From Rhizobium sullae (GTDB lineage Bacteria; Pseudomonadota; Alphaproteobacteria; Rhizobiales; Rhizobiaceae): a DNA stretch of 45,802 nucleotides. The notes under the pieces were generated by a model. The model was not told where the DNA came from. It made no database searches and was given only the letters and a program-made list of their open reading frames with translations. Location: contig NZ_FWER01000032.1 of NCBI RefSeq assembly GCF_900169785.1, positions 65,802 to 111,603 of the forward strand, in the 5' to 3' direction. The translations under genes and the position numbers were made by a program. Positions 8,666-16,204 of the stretch are shown in pieces (the first letter of the stretch is position 1; each line of letters starts with the position of its first letter).

Positions 8666-8693
8666 TTGACTAACTCATATCTCACGGGATATA
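8666..8693 (+). promoter_or_regulatory. Promoter with embedded operator before the ArsR gene
   Basis: TTGACT at 8666-8671 and GATATA at 8688-8693 are spaced 16 bases apart, close to a housekeeping promoter. An inverted repeat, ATATC-N6-GATAT at 8677-8692, lies between and overlaps the -10 element. That is where an autoregulating ArsR-type repressor would bind. The ArsR start codon is 34 bases further on. The elements are seen; their use is inferred. Confidence 0.5.
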
Positions 8694-8727
8694 CGTTTAT
8701 TCATAGCCAACGGGGTATAGGTCCCAT

Positions 8728-9051
8728 ATGTCGAACGCGCCAGATATGCTTTTCCGAACACTGGCCGATCCGACGCGGCGGGCTCTTTTCGAACGGCTGT
8801 GCCGCGAAGGAGAAAAGACGGTCGGTGCTCTGACGGCCCAGGCCGGGGTCTCGCAGCCGGTCGTTTCAAAGCATCTTGGGGTCCTGAAGCAGGCCGGGCT
8901 GGTGCGCGACCGCCACGAAGGCCGCCACACGCACTATAGCGCGCAGCTCGGCGCCTTGGCCCCGCTGATCGACTGGACAAGCCAGATGGCCGGCTTCTGG
9001 CAGAGCCGGTTCGACGACCTCGAAGACTTGCTCAAAAGGATGGACCAATGA
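8728..9051 (+). CDS. ArsR-family repressor
   Basis: Winged-helix repressor of 107 residues, of the type commonly found beside SRPBCC genes. The N-terminal MLFRTLADPTRRALFERL and the recognition helix region AGVSQPVVSKHLGVLKQAGLV are characteristic, followed by the wing RHEGRHTHYSAQ. No cysteine metal-binding motif of ArsR/SmtB sensors (CxCxx) is present, so it probably does not sense metals. Its last bases overlap the next gene (ATGA). It probably represses the promoter at 8666-8693 and thereby the downstream genes. The inducer is unknown. Confidence 0.9.
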   Translation: MSNAPDMLFRTLADPTRRALFERLCREGEKTVGALTAQAGVSQPVVSKHLGVLKQAGLVRDRHEGRHTHYSAQLGALAPLIDWTSQMAGFWQSRFDDLEDLLKRMDQ

Positions 9052-9479
9052 ACAAACCCGCGACCGAAACGCTTTCCGTCGTTGTCGAACGGGAGATCCC
9101 TTATCCACCAGACAGGATCTGGCGCGCGCTCACGCAACCACACCTGATCGAGGAGTGGCTCATGAAGAACGACTTCAAGCCTGACATAGGCCACCGTTTC
9201 AATCTTCGCGGAGACTGGGGCGGCGTGCTGGACTGCGAGGTCCTCGCCGTCGAGCCGAACAAAACTCTGTCCTACACCTGGAACTTCGCGCATGACGATG
9301 CTGCCTACAATCTGCAAAGCGTGGTGACCTTCACGCTGACGCCAACAAGCGCAGGCACCCACCTGCGTATGGAGCAGTCGGGCTTCCGGCCGGATCAGAA
9401 GCAGGCCTACGGCGGCGCAAAGGCAGGCTGGAAGCAGTTCTTTGCGAAACTGGAAGAAGTCGTAGAGCGGACGGAGTGA
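9048..9479 (+). CDS. SRPBCC (AHSA1-like) protein, copy 1
   Basis: Ligand-binding fold protein of 143 residues in the SRPBCC/AHSA1 superfamily. Typical features are PYPPDRIWRALTQPHLIEEW near the N terminus, a central LSYTWNF strand, and LRMEQSGFRP before the C-terminal helix GAKAGWKQFFAKLEEVVE. These proteins bind hydrophobic small molecules or assist other proteins; the ligand here is unknown. The start overlaps the stop of the ArsR gene. It is strikingly like the next gene in both protein and DNA sequence, pointing to a tandem duplication. Confidence 0.88.
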   Translation: MNKPATETLSVVVEREIPYPPDRIWRALTQPHLIEEWLMKNDFKPDIGHRFNLRGDWGGVLDCEVLAVEPNKTLSYTWNFAHDDAAYNLQSVVTFTLTPTSAGTHLRMEQSGFRPDQKQAYGGAKAGWKQFFAKLEEVVERTE

Positions 9480-9488
9480 GGTGATGCC

Positions 9489-9935
9489 ATGACCGAGACC
9501 AAAAGCATCGTCGTTGAGCGCAGAATGCAGCATCCTCCGGAGAGGATCTGGCGCGCGCTCACGCAAACCGAACTCATCGCCGAATGGCTGATGCAAAACG
9601 ACTTCGAGCCGACCGTCGGTCATCGCTTCCAGTTTCGTGCAAAGCCCATGCCCGGCTGGTCGGGCATCACCAACTGCGAAGTGCTGGAAGTGGATGTGCC
9701 CAAGCGGCTCGTTTATCGCTGGGGCGACGGAACGGAATCGGACAGTGGCCTGAGCACTGTGGTGACCTGGACTCTGACGCCGGCGGACAACGACACGCTG
9801 GTGCGCATGGAGCAGTCGGGATTCCGTCCGCAGGACGAAGCAGGCTACAAGGGCATGGGCAGCGGCTGGCCGCGCATTCTCGAACGGCTGGAGCAGATCA
9901 TGGAACGTGAAATTCCGCCAAGGAGGTCCCATTGA
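9489..9935 (+). CDS. SRPBCC (AHSA1-like) protein, copy 2
   Basis: Tandem paralogue of the preceding gene, 148 residues. It shares PPERIWRALTQTELIAEWLM, QNDFEPTVGHRF and RMEQSGFRPQDEAGYKGMGSG with copy 1. A stretch of more than 20 bases around the IWRALTQ codons is identical in the two genes, so the duplication is not ancient or is still exchanging sequence. Copy 2 has a longer central loop, with a Trp-Ser-Gly segment not in copy 1, which may alter the ligand pocket. It lies nine bases after copy 1 in the same operon. The ligand is unknown. Confidence 0.88.
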   Translation: MTETKSIVVERRMQHPPERIWRALTQTELIAEWLMQNDFEPTVGHRFQFRAKPMPGWSGITNCEVLEVDVPKRLVYRWGDGTESDSGLSTVVTWTLTPADNDTLVRMEQSGFRPQDEAGYKGMGSGWPRILERLEQIMEREIPPRRSH

Positions 9936-10159
9936 ATTGGAATAATTGCATTCGGCAGTTCCACCGCTGGCTGTCCATCGTCTTCACAGTGACGGTGATC
10001 GCAAATTTCGTCGCGATGGGATTGGGGGAACCTCCCGGTTGGATCGTCTATTCGCCGTTGCCGCCGCTGTTTTTGCTTTTGTTCACCGGTCTCTACATGT
10101 TCGTTCTGCCCTATATCACCCAGTGGCGCGGCGAACGGCGCATCGGCGGAGAGGCGTGA
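9932..10159 (+). CDS. Small two-helix membrane protein
   Basis: Protein of 75 residues with two hydrophobic helices (about 13-31 and 41-60) separated by a Pro-rich loop. No family was recognised for certain. The TTG start at 9932 overlaps the preceding stop (TTGA). It is supported by a strong AGGAGG at 9921-9926, five bases upstream, and this decides the start. The position inside the ArsR-SRPBCC operon suggests a membrane partner for the soluble binding proteins, which is inference only. Confidence 0.7.
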   Translation: MNWNNCIRQFHRWLSIVFTVTVIANFVAMGLGEPPGWIVYSPLPPLFLLLFTGLYMFVLPYITQWRGERRIGGEA

Positions 10160-10164
10160 ACGCA

Positions 10165-10632
10165 ATGAACGGCAAGACACCCAGGCAACCAGCAAAGGCG
10201 GCGAAGGAGGCCGCGGCCAACCCGGCACTCACAGAGCCGGTACTTCTTTCAGGCGGCAACCCCCAAATCCCGAAGGGCTACGGCGACGCCCCCGTGCAGG
10301 CCTACATCGCGGCCATGCCGGGCTGGAAAAGCGACCTCGGACGCCGCCTTGACGCGCTCATCGAGCGCACCGTCCCCGGCGTGCGCAAGGCGGTCAAATG
10401 GAACTCGCCCTTCTATGGAGTGGAGGACGATGTCTGGTTCCTCAGCTTTCATTGCTTCACGAAATACGTGAAAGTAACCTTCTTCCGCGGCGTGTCGCTG
10501 CAACCCGCACCGAAGGGAAAGTCAAAGTACGAGGCTGTGCGCTATCTCGACATCCATGAGGGCGAACTCGACGAAGCGCAGTTCGCCGATTGGGTGAAGC
10601 AGGCCAGCCAATTGCCCGGCGAACGGATGTGA
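10165..10632 (+). CDS. DUF1801 protein
   Basis: Protein of 155 residues with a DUF1801 domain (YdhG-like fold). A Lys/Ala-rich N-terminal leader of about 50 residues is followed by ALIERTVPGVRKAVKWNSPF, then WFLSFHCFTKYVKVTFFRG and KYEAVRYLDIHEGELDE, all typical of the family. Biochemical function is unknown. A GTG at 10156 overlapping the stop of the preceding gene is an alternative start. It is the last gene of the ArsR-led operon. A second, different DUF1801 gene begins 338 bases further on. Confidence 0.85.
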   Translation: MNGKTPRQPAKAAKEAAANPALTEPVLLSGGNPQIPKGYGDAPVQAYIAAMPGWKSDLGRRLDALIERTVPGVRKAVKWNSPFYGVEDDVWFLSFHCFTKYVKVTFFRGVSLQPAPKGKSKYEAVRYLDIHEGELDEAQFADWVKQASQLPGERM

Positions 10633-10970
10633 GCGGGTAGTCGCGAGGTGCCCCAAAGATGAGAGTCGACCTATGAACGACGACGTTGGCGAACACCGAG
10701 TTCCAACGGCGCATTCGAGCCGCTATTCGTTAATCGGCAGAAACAGGTGTTCGATAGCTCAATAGACATTGGGTTTTGAAGCAGGTTCAAGCGCATGTCG
10801 CCGAACTGGCTTGCGGCGTCACAGACACCGTAACGCACATGGGATGGCAGTTTCCGGGTGCGGGCCGGGTAAGCCGATCACGGAGCGACGCTAGACGAGT
10901 CTGCTACCAATTTACTAGCTTCGGCGGCACCAAACGTAGCAATTTGACAAGGAAGAAAGCGACAAACACC
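10633..10970. other. Intergenic stretch without recognised features
   Basis: These 338 bases separate two DUF1801 genes. Open frames can be drawn on both strands, but none has a ribosome binding site or a recognisable protein. No strong terminator, tRNA or repeat was found. A promoter for the second DUF1801 gene probably lies here; I could not place it with confidence. Confidence 0.4.
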
Positions 10971-11399
10971 ATGAAGAACAGCGCCTCGAAGGAAGCCGAA
11001 GCCTCTCCCTCGCAGTTGATCGATGCAAAGATCGCGGCGCTGGGCGACTGGCGGGGCGAAACGCTTGCACGGATCCGAACCCTCATCAAGGAGGCCGACC
11101 CGGACGTGGTCGAGGAGGTGAAATGGAAAAAGCCCTCGAACATATTGGGGGTTCCCGTGTGGGAACACACCGGCATGATCTGCACCGGCGAGACCTACAA
11201 GGACAAAGTGAAGCTGACCTTCGCCAAGGGCGCCTCGCTGGAGGACCCTTCAGGCCTCTTCAACTCCAGCCTCGAAGGCAACATGAGGCGCGCGATCGAT
11301 TTCCACGAGGGCGGCGAGATCGATGACACGGCGTTGAAGGCGCTCATTCGCGCCGCCGTGGCGCTGAACACGTCTCAGAAGAGACCAAAGAGCGCTTGA
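10971..11399 (+). CDS. DUF1801 protein, second type
   Basis: Protein of 142 residues with a DUF1801 domain: ARIRTLIKEADPDVVEEVKWKKP, then WEHTGMICTGETYKDKVKLTF and RAIDFHEGGEIDDTALKALI. It differs clearly from the DUF1801 protein upstream and is not a simple duplicate. The ATG at 10971 follows AAGGAAG about 20 bases earlier and begins with a short polar leader; an upstream extension of the frame has no family similarity. It appears to be a separate transcription unit. The function is unknown. Confidence 0.82.
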   Translation: MKNSASKEAEASPSQLIDAKIAALGDWRGETLARIRTLIKEADPDVVEEVKWKKPSNILGVPVWEHTGMICTGETYKDKVKLTFAKGASLEDPSGLFNSSLEGNMRRAIDFHEGGEIDDTALKALIRAAVALNTSQKRPKSA

Positions 11400-11498
11400 A
11401 GAGCGGCGCATAGCGTCAAGGTCCGGCTCTATATTCTTCAACCCATGGAACCTTGCGTCCCGCATTTGGGTTGAATGGATTGAAAGGAGGCGCTGGTC

Positions 11499-11708
11499 AT
11501 GGACAATCCCTCAAAGCAACTTGCGGAAGAATATATCCGCCTGGGCGGCCATCGCCGCGCTGTCATCGACGATAACATCGTATCCACCCGCTGCTGGGAA
11601 AAGGATACGCCCGAGGCCGCGCAATTCTGGACAGACCGCATCGATACGCTGGATGCTGCCCGCCGCAGACAGGTCGTGTCCTTTCTGCCGACAATCAACC
11701 GGATCTGA
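11499..11708 (+). CDS. Small hypothetical protein (69 aa)
   Basis: No family recognised. It is a soluble, charged protein of 69 residues with LAEEYIRLGGHRRAVIDDNI near the N terminus and DAARRRQVVSFLPTINRI at the end. An AAAGGAGG at about 11481-11488 precedes the ATG, giving strong support that it is translated. The next gene has the same AAAGGAGG-GxTCATG arrangement and follows after 36 bases, so the two probably form a small operon. Confidence 0.6.
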   Translation: MDNPSKQLAEEYIRLGGHRRAVIDDNIVSTRCWEKDTPEAAQFWTDRIDTLDAARRRQVVSFLPTINRI

Positions 11709-11744
11709 TTGCAGGCCAGAACATTCTCGGAAAGGAGGCCGATC

Positions 11745-12197
11745 ATGTCGAACAGCGCCAGGACCGGCGGCACGGAGGCATTTAACGGCATCAGCCGCAC
11801 CCGCTTCGGCAAATCGGTCGAAAGCCGGGCCCAGATTGACGATGCCGCCAGGCAAGCCTCTTTCACACCGGACGACGGCGAAGCCCTCAATGTCTACCGC
11901 GTCGTCCCGGTCGCGGCCGCCGACGACCTGAACTGGCAGAATTCGCCCTCGCAAGGCGAAGTCGTGGTCGCGGCGCGCACAGCCGGTGATGCCCGCATCG
12001 TTGCAGCAAGCCGCGAACTCGATTTCATGGAGATCGATTCCGCACCTGCCGATGACGTCACCACGATCAACGCCAGCGCCTTCCGCAACGACAAGCTCTA
12101 TACCGTTATCGAGATCGAGCATGGCAGGCGCGACCTGCGGCGCGGCGTCCTCGAAGGCGACATCGCCGTCAACAACATCCGCCCGACGCAAGGCTGA
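11745..12197 (+). CDS. Hypothetical protein (150 aa)
   Basis: Soluble protein of 150 residues that I do not recognise. The N-terminal 35 residues are polar and probably flexible. The remainder alternates predicted strands, with VVVAARTAGDARIVAASREL and LYTVIEIEHGRRDLRRGVLE being the most ordered-looking parts. An AAAGGAGG at 11731-11738 sets the ATG at 11745. It shares its translation signal and probably its transcript with the 69-residue gene upstream. Confidence 0.6.
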   Translation: MSNSARTGGTEAFNGISRTRFGKSVESRAQIDDAARQASFTPDDGEALNVYRVVPVAAADDLNWQNSPSQGEVVVAARTAGDARIVAASRELDFMEIDSAPADDVTTINASAFRNDKLYTVIEIEHGRRDLRRGVLEGDIAVNNIRPTQG

Positions 12198-12248
12198 GCT
12201 TCAGGGAATGGCATTGCCATCAGTCAATCATGTCCGGAATCGGCCGCA

Positions 12249-12416
12249 TCAGCCGGGCTTCCTCCTGAAGTGCACATCGGCAACGGACGCCACGATAACG
12301 GCCTCGTCACCCAATGACCATTCCGCCGCCCGCGCTGCCATTCTCGCCGGGACGCCTTCCGAGCCGCCCCAATGAAGAAAGAGCCGTCTCCAGCGCGCGA
12401 TGATCCGGGACTGCAT
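12249..12416 (-). CDS. Possible small protein (55 aa)
   Basis: An open frame of 55 codons on the minus strand, beginning MQSRIIARWRRLFLHWGGSE and containing GDEAVIVASVADVHFRRKPG at its end. The second half reads like a real strand-forming protein, and no other gene occupies this 300-base gap. There is only a weak GGAGCGG before the start. An overlapping frame (12307-12495) shows ELLLVIDAQKAFMTGAD, reminiscent of isochorismatase-fold hydrolases. The locus may therefore be a frameshifted remnant rather than a gene. Low certainty. Confidence 0.3.
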   Translation of the reverse strand: MQSRIIARWRRLFLHWGGSEGVPARMAARAAEWSLGDEAVIVASVADVHFRRKPG

Positions 12417-12499
12417 CCGCTCCAGTCATGAACGCCTTTTGGGCGTCGATAACCAGCAAAAGTTCCGCGAAACCCGGCTCCGCCGCTGCCTGCATCTTA

Positions 12500-13261
12500 T
12501 CAGTTCCGTAGCCGGTATCCCGTCTTGAAAATCCAGCCGAGCGTCGCGAGGCACATTGCCAGGAACATGGTGATCATCCCGAGGCTGAGCAGAGGGTTAA
12601 CGTCGGCAATACCGTAGAAGCTCCAGCGGAAGCCGCTCACCAGATAGAGCACTGGATTGAAATGGCTGACAGCCTGCCAGAAGGGCGGCAGCATGTTGAT
12701 CGAGTAGAAGCTGCCGCCGAGGAAGGTGAGCGGCGGCACGACGAGCATCGGGATCAGGTTCAGCTGCTCGAAGTTGCCGGCCCATATGCCGATCATGAAG
12801 CCGAACAGGCTAAAGGTGACCGCCGTCAGCAGGAAGAACAGGATCATCATGAAGGGATGCTCGATCCTGATGTCCACGAAGGCATTGGCCGTCAAAAGGA
12901 TGATGAGCCCGATCAGCAGTCCCTTGGTCGCCGCAGCCCCGACATAGCCGAGCAGAATCTCCGTCATCGCAACCGGCGCCGACAGCACCTCGTAGATCGT
13001 GCCGGTGAATTTCGGAAAGTAGATGCCGAAGGAGCCGTTGCCGATGCACTGGCCGAGCAGCGTCAGCATGATGAGTCCCGGCGTGATGAAGGCGCCGTAG
13101 GAAACGCCTTCGACCTCCTGGATGCGCGAGCCGATCGCAGCACCAAAAACGATGAAATAGAGCGAGGTAGAGATCACTGGCGAAAAGACGCTCTGCAGCA
13201 GTGTGCGGCGCGTGCGCGCCATTTCGAAGAAATAGATCGACTTGATGGCTTCGAAGTTCAT
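12500..13261 (-). CDS. ABC-2 type transporter permease (YadH-like)
   Basis: Membrane permease of 253 residues with six hydrophobic segments and the ABC-2 signature: FSPVISTSLYFIVFGAAIGS near the start, GTIYEVLSAPVAMTEILLGY in the middle, and LTFLGGSFYSINMLPPFWQ followed by a final helix. It pairs with the ATPase whose stop overlaps this ATG (ATGA at 13258-13261). YadG/YadH and NodI/NodJ are relatives; the substrate of this exporter, perhaps a lipid, saccharide or drug, is unknown. A longer upstream frame is only the shadow of the ATPase gene. Confidence 0.92.
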   Translation of the reverse strand: MNFEAIKSIYFFEMARTRRTLLQSVFSPVISTSLYFIVFGAAIGSRIQEVEGVSYGAFITPGLIMLTLLGQCIGNGSFGIYFPKFTGTIYEVLSAPVAMTEILLGYVGAAATKGLLIGLIILLTANAFVDIRIEHPFMMILFFLLTAVTFSLFGFMIGIWAGNFEQLNLIPMLVVPPLTFLGGSFYSINMLPPFWQAVSHFNPVLYLVSGFRWSFYGIADVNPLLSLGMITMFLAMCLATLGWIFKTGYRLRN

Positions 13262-14184
13262 CTTGCGCCTCCCACGAGCGCCACGAAGATATCCTCGAGC
13301 GAGCTCTGCCGCGTCGAAAGATCCTTGAAGTGGATGTTCTGCGCCGCAAGCCGGGTGAGCAGCGCGGCGATGCTCTCTTGCTCCTTCTGCGCATCGAAAT
13401 CGTATATCAGCCGGTTGCCGTCCGGCTCCAGCGACAGGCCGTTGCCGGAGAAACAGTCGGGCAGCCTGTCCAGCGGCTCGGCAAGCTCGAGGATCAACTG
13501 CTTGCGGCCGAGCTTCGTCATCAGCGCCGTCTTGTCTTCGACCAGCAGCAGCTCGCCGCCGTTGATGACGCCGACGCGGTCGGCGATCTCTTCGGCCTCT
13601 TCGATGTAATGCGTTGTCAGGATGATGGTGGTGCCGGACTCCCGCAGCCTCTCGACGACGCGCCACATATCCTTGCGCAGCGTCACGTCGACGCCCGCCG
13701 TCGGCTCGTCGAGGAAGAGGATCTCCGGCTCGTGGCTCAGCGCCTTGGCAATCAGCACGCGCCGCTTCATGCCGCCGGAAAGCTCGCGCAGCATATTGTC
13801 CTTCCTGTTCCACAGCGAAAGGTCACGCAGCACTTTTTCGATATGCGCCGGGTTCGGCTTCTTGCCATGCAGCCCGCGCGAGAAGCTCACCGTGTTCCAG
13901 ACAGTCTCGAACTGGTCGGTCGTCAGTTCCTGCGGCACCAGCCCGATCATCGTCCGCGTCGCCCGGAAGTCCTTGACGACGTCGTGCCCGGCGACGAGCA
14001 CCTCGCCGCCCGTCGGATTGACGATGCCGCAAACGATCGAGATCATCGTGGTCTTGCCCGCGCCGTTGGGCCCGAGCAGCGCCAGGATCTCGCCCTTCTC
14101 GACATCGAGATCGATGCCCTTCAGCGCCACGAATCCATTGGCGTAGCTTTTTGTGAGATTTCGGATGGAAATGATGGGTGCCAT
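13258..14184 (-). CDS. ABC transporter ATP-binding protein (YadG-like)
   Basis: ATPase subunit of 308 residues. Motifs in order: Walker A GPNGAGKTT (39-47), the Q-loop region GLVPQELTTD, the ABC signature LSGGMKRRV, Walker B ILFLDEPTAGVD, and the switch His in LTTHYIEEAEE. A C-terminal extension of about 85 residues ends SLEDIFVALVG, as in drug and lipooligosaccharide exporters. It is the first gene of the operon with the ABC-2 permease. No regulator or accessory gene is attached. Confidence 0.94.
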   Translation of the reverse strand: MAPIISIRNLTKSYANGFVALKGIDLDVEKGEILALLGPNGAGKTTMISIVCGIVNPTGGEVLVAGHDVVKDFRATRTMIGLVPQELTTDQFETVWNTVSFSRGLHGKKPNPAHIEKVLRDLSLWNRKDNMLRELSGGMKRRVLIAKALSHEPEILFLDEPTAGVDVTLRKDMWRVVERLRESGTTIILTTHYIEEAEEIADRVGVINGGELLLVEDKTALMTKLGRKQLILELAEPLDRLPDCFSGNGLSLEPDGNRLIYDFDAQKEQESIAALLTRLAAQNIHFKDLSTRQSSLEDIFVALVGGAR

Positions 14185-14288
14185 TGCGGATTTCTTGAGT
14201 ATTTCCTCGTTTTTCGTCCGCTATATAACCCCTTTGTTACACTTTGACATCCTGTCAGCGCTGAACAGACTATTCAGCGAAAGCATCC

Positions 14289-14631
14289 TTATGCGTAGAT
14301 GCTGATGAGAAACCGCGCGCCTGTGACGATCAGGACGATGCCGAAGCCGATCTCCAATTGACGCTTGCTCATCCGGTGGGTGCGCGCCGATCGGCGCGAT
14401 ATACATCGTCAGCGGAATGATGAGCACCACCGCGATGATCGCAAGCGAAGTGCCAACCGACAGGTGCATGCGCACCACTTCCGGCACATCGAGCCAGCCG
14501 AACACCTGATAGAAGACCGGAACGAGGATCGCGCCGCCGCCGATGCCGATGAGACCGGCAAGCAGATCCGCGACCGCACCTGCAGCCGCCAGCATCAGTG
14601 CAAAAAGGAAAAGCTCCGAAACAGCCGGCAT
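14289..14631 (-). pseudogene. TauE/SafE-family permease with internal deletion
   Basis: The frame from 14631 gives about 85 residues of a normal TSUP (TauE/SafE) N terminus: LLAGLIGIGGGAILVPVFYQ and RMHLSVGTSLAII. It then runs out of frame into unrelated text. In another frame the DNA immediately after encodes KRQLEIGFGIVLIVTGARFL and ends ISIYA-stop at 14289, the usual C terminus of the same family. About 150 residues of the middle are missing. I interpret this as an internal deletion with a frameshift near 14375. The product would not be a working permease. Confidence 0.75.
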
Positions 14632-14904
14632 TGCGACCTACCCACTCCCAAGCAGGCCGGATCATGGGAAAGAAAATCAGCGGCAGGTTTTAATTGTCAT
14701 CAAGCGGTGATCTTGTTCGGAGATAAGCAGTATCGAGGCAACCAACGGTCTCCGCGCCGCCGCCCATCCCTTTGCGGAACCGCTTCAAGGGCGCTCGTTA
14801 CGCCCATTTTTCCGCTGCCTCGGCGTATAGTAAGCAGTTATTGCCAGTCACGAAAATCCTTGAATTCCGGCCTCGCGCTTCCCCTGCCCGGCCGGCCCAG
14901 ATTC
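14632..14904. other. Intergenic region, possible small RNA gene
   Basis: No protein gene is evident. TATAGT at 14826-14831 could be a -10 element on the plus strand, although no convincing -35 box sits in front of it. A transcript from about 14838 would run into the terminator at 14905-14933, giving an RNA of about 95 bases with a C-rich single-stranded stretch (GCGCTTCCCCTGCCC). Such a shape is common among rhizobial small RNAs, but I cannot assign it to a family. Confidence 0.25.
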
Positions 14905-14933
14905 AGCCGGCTCCTGAGCCGGCTTTCTTTTTT
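14905..14933 (+). terminator. Rho-independent terminator
   Basis: The stem AGCCGGC (14905-14911) pairs with GCCGGCT (14918-14924) around a six-base loop, and TTCTTTTTT follows. No plus-strand protein gene lies just upstream, so it probably ends a short non-coding transcript, or acts as a barrier ahead of the convergent VOC genes. Confidence 0.65.
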
Positions 14934-14974
14934 CCGGCCGGAAAGCATCGGATTCCTGCAGGACCGCGGCGAAA

Positions 14975-15325
14975 TTACGCGTGTCGCAGGATATTCACCA
15001 ACCGGCCGAAGGGATCACGCACATAGAACCGGCGCACACCCCACGGCTCGTTCGCCGGACCATATTCCACCGCGATACCCTCGCGGATGACCCGCTGATA
15101 GACCTCGTCGAAATCATCAACTTCGATGGAGAGGTCGGGCACCGGCGTTCCGGAGCCGCCTTCGGTCGCAAAGCTGACCTGCGGCCTCGCGCTCGCATCC
15201 GCCGCATAAGTTGCGATCCACCCATGATCCATGACAACGTCCATGCCAAGGATGCCCCGGTAGAAAGCCTTGGCGGCTGCGATATCGGAAACGGCGATGT
15301 TCGCGACGATGCGTTTGACGGTCAT
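14975..15325 (-). CDS. VOC-family (glyoxalase-like) protein
   Basis: Protein of 116 residues with two beta-alpha-beta-beta-beta modules of the vicinal oxygen chelate fold. Module 1 has IVANIAVSDIAAAKAFYRGILG and module 2 has DLSIEVDDFDEVYQRVIREG and GVRRFYVRDPFGRLVNIL. Only a partial set of the usual metal ligands (His/Glu) can be placed, so the exact activity is open; such proteins include resistance proteins and dioxygenase-like enzymes. A second VOC gene lies 110 bases upstream on the same strand. Confidence 0.85.
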   Translation of the reverse strand: MTVKRIVANIAVSDIAAAKAFYRGILGMDVVMDHGWIATYAADASARPQVSFATEGGSGTPVPDLSIEVDDFDEVYQRVIREGIAVEYGPANEPWGVRRFYVRDPFGRLVNILRHA

Positions 15326-15435
15326 GGTCGTCTTCCTCGGCAGGGGGGCAGCATAGCCTGTGCATGATGTCCAGTCGGCAACATCTGGGCAGCTTCTGGC
15401 TCGAAGCTGCCGGGCCGGCGCGTTTCACTCCAGGC

Positions 15436-15828
15436 TCACGGATTCCAGCCGCCACTGCCATAGGGACGCGTGATGATTTCGAGCAGGTGACCGTTCGGGT
15501 CTTCGAAATAGAGACCGCGTCCACCGTCGTGGTCGTTGATCTCGCTTGGCTTCCTCTGGCCGGGATCAGCCCAGTAGCCCAGGTTCCGCTCGCGAAGTCG
15601 GTTGAAAATCGCGTCGAACTCGGCGTCGCCCACGAGGAAGGCGTAGTGTTGGCGTCCGATCTCCCCTTCGGCATGCATATAGTCGAGATTGGCGCCGTTG
15701 TCGGTCGTGACCATGTAGAACGGTCCCCAGCGCCGCGGCGCTGGCAATCCCAGCATCTCAGCCAGGAAATCTGCCGAAGCCTTACTGTCTCTGGCCGACA
15801 GGATAGTGTGATTGAAGTTGATGGCCAT
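15436..15828 (-). CDS. VOC-family (glyoxalase-like) protein
   Basis: Protein of 130 residues of the vicinal oxygen chelate superfamily. The first module opens with FNHTILSARDSKASADFLAE. The second contains HYAFLVGDAEFDAIFNRLRE and GRGLYFEDPNGHLLEIIT, where His9, His61 and Glu118 (approximate positions) match the usual metal ligands. That suggests an active metal-dependent member, substrate unknown. It is not close in sequence to the VOC gene downstream, so the two are neighbours rather than a recent duplication. Confidence 0.87.
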   Translation of the reverse strand: MAINFNHTILSARDSKASADFLAEMLGLPAPRRWGPFYMVTTDNGANLDYMHAEGEIGRQHYAFLVGDAEFDAIFNRLRERNLGYWADPGQRKPSEINDHDGGRGLYFEDPNGHLLEIITRPYGSGGWNP

Positions 15829-16204
15829 CTTAGTCTCACGGGAACGAGGCGGAGCTCAAACGCAGCGTTTCGCCCGACTAATACGCTCGGCCGGCTCTTT
15901 GTTCCGTACCTCGGGCACACTTTCATCCAAGGCGGAACTTGCACGATCAGGATGCAGGGGTTCGAACCAGGGCGGAGAACGGAAGTTTTCAGGTGGCCGC
16001 TGAACCGGAGAACGGGCACCTAAATCAAAATCCGCTTCGCTTTGCATAGGAAAAGGGTCGGCCGACTTCGCTCCTTCGGTGTCCGCGCCGCTCGACCTTC
16101 AAATCTCTCTCAAAGCGACGTAAACTCCAACCGGTGGCGTGCTCTGGCAGTTACAAAAGACGCGCTCTCCGTGCATTAGAATTCCGGTGCGGAGAGCAGA
16201 TCGG
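15829..16204. other. Divergent intergenic region, nothing recognised
   Basis: About 375 bases between divergent genes. Open frames exist but none has a ribosome binding site or a recognisable product. A perfect ten-base palindrome, GGTTCGAACC, at 15959-15968 resembles the T-arm of a tRNA, but no acceptor or anticodon stem can be folded around it. Promoters for both flanking genes probably lie here. Confidence 0.4.

Noticed and set aside
13262..13813. Longer N terminus of the ABC permease
   Set aside because: The extension is the shifted-frame shadow of the ATPase gene; the ATG at 13261 overlapping the ATPase stop is the true start.
15959..15968. GGTTCGAACC, a T-arm-like motif suggesting a tRNA
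   Set aside because: No acceptor, D or anticodon stems can be folded around it; it is just a ten-base palindrome.
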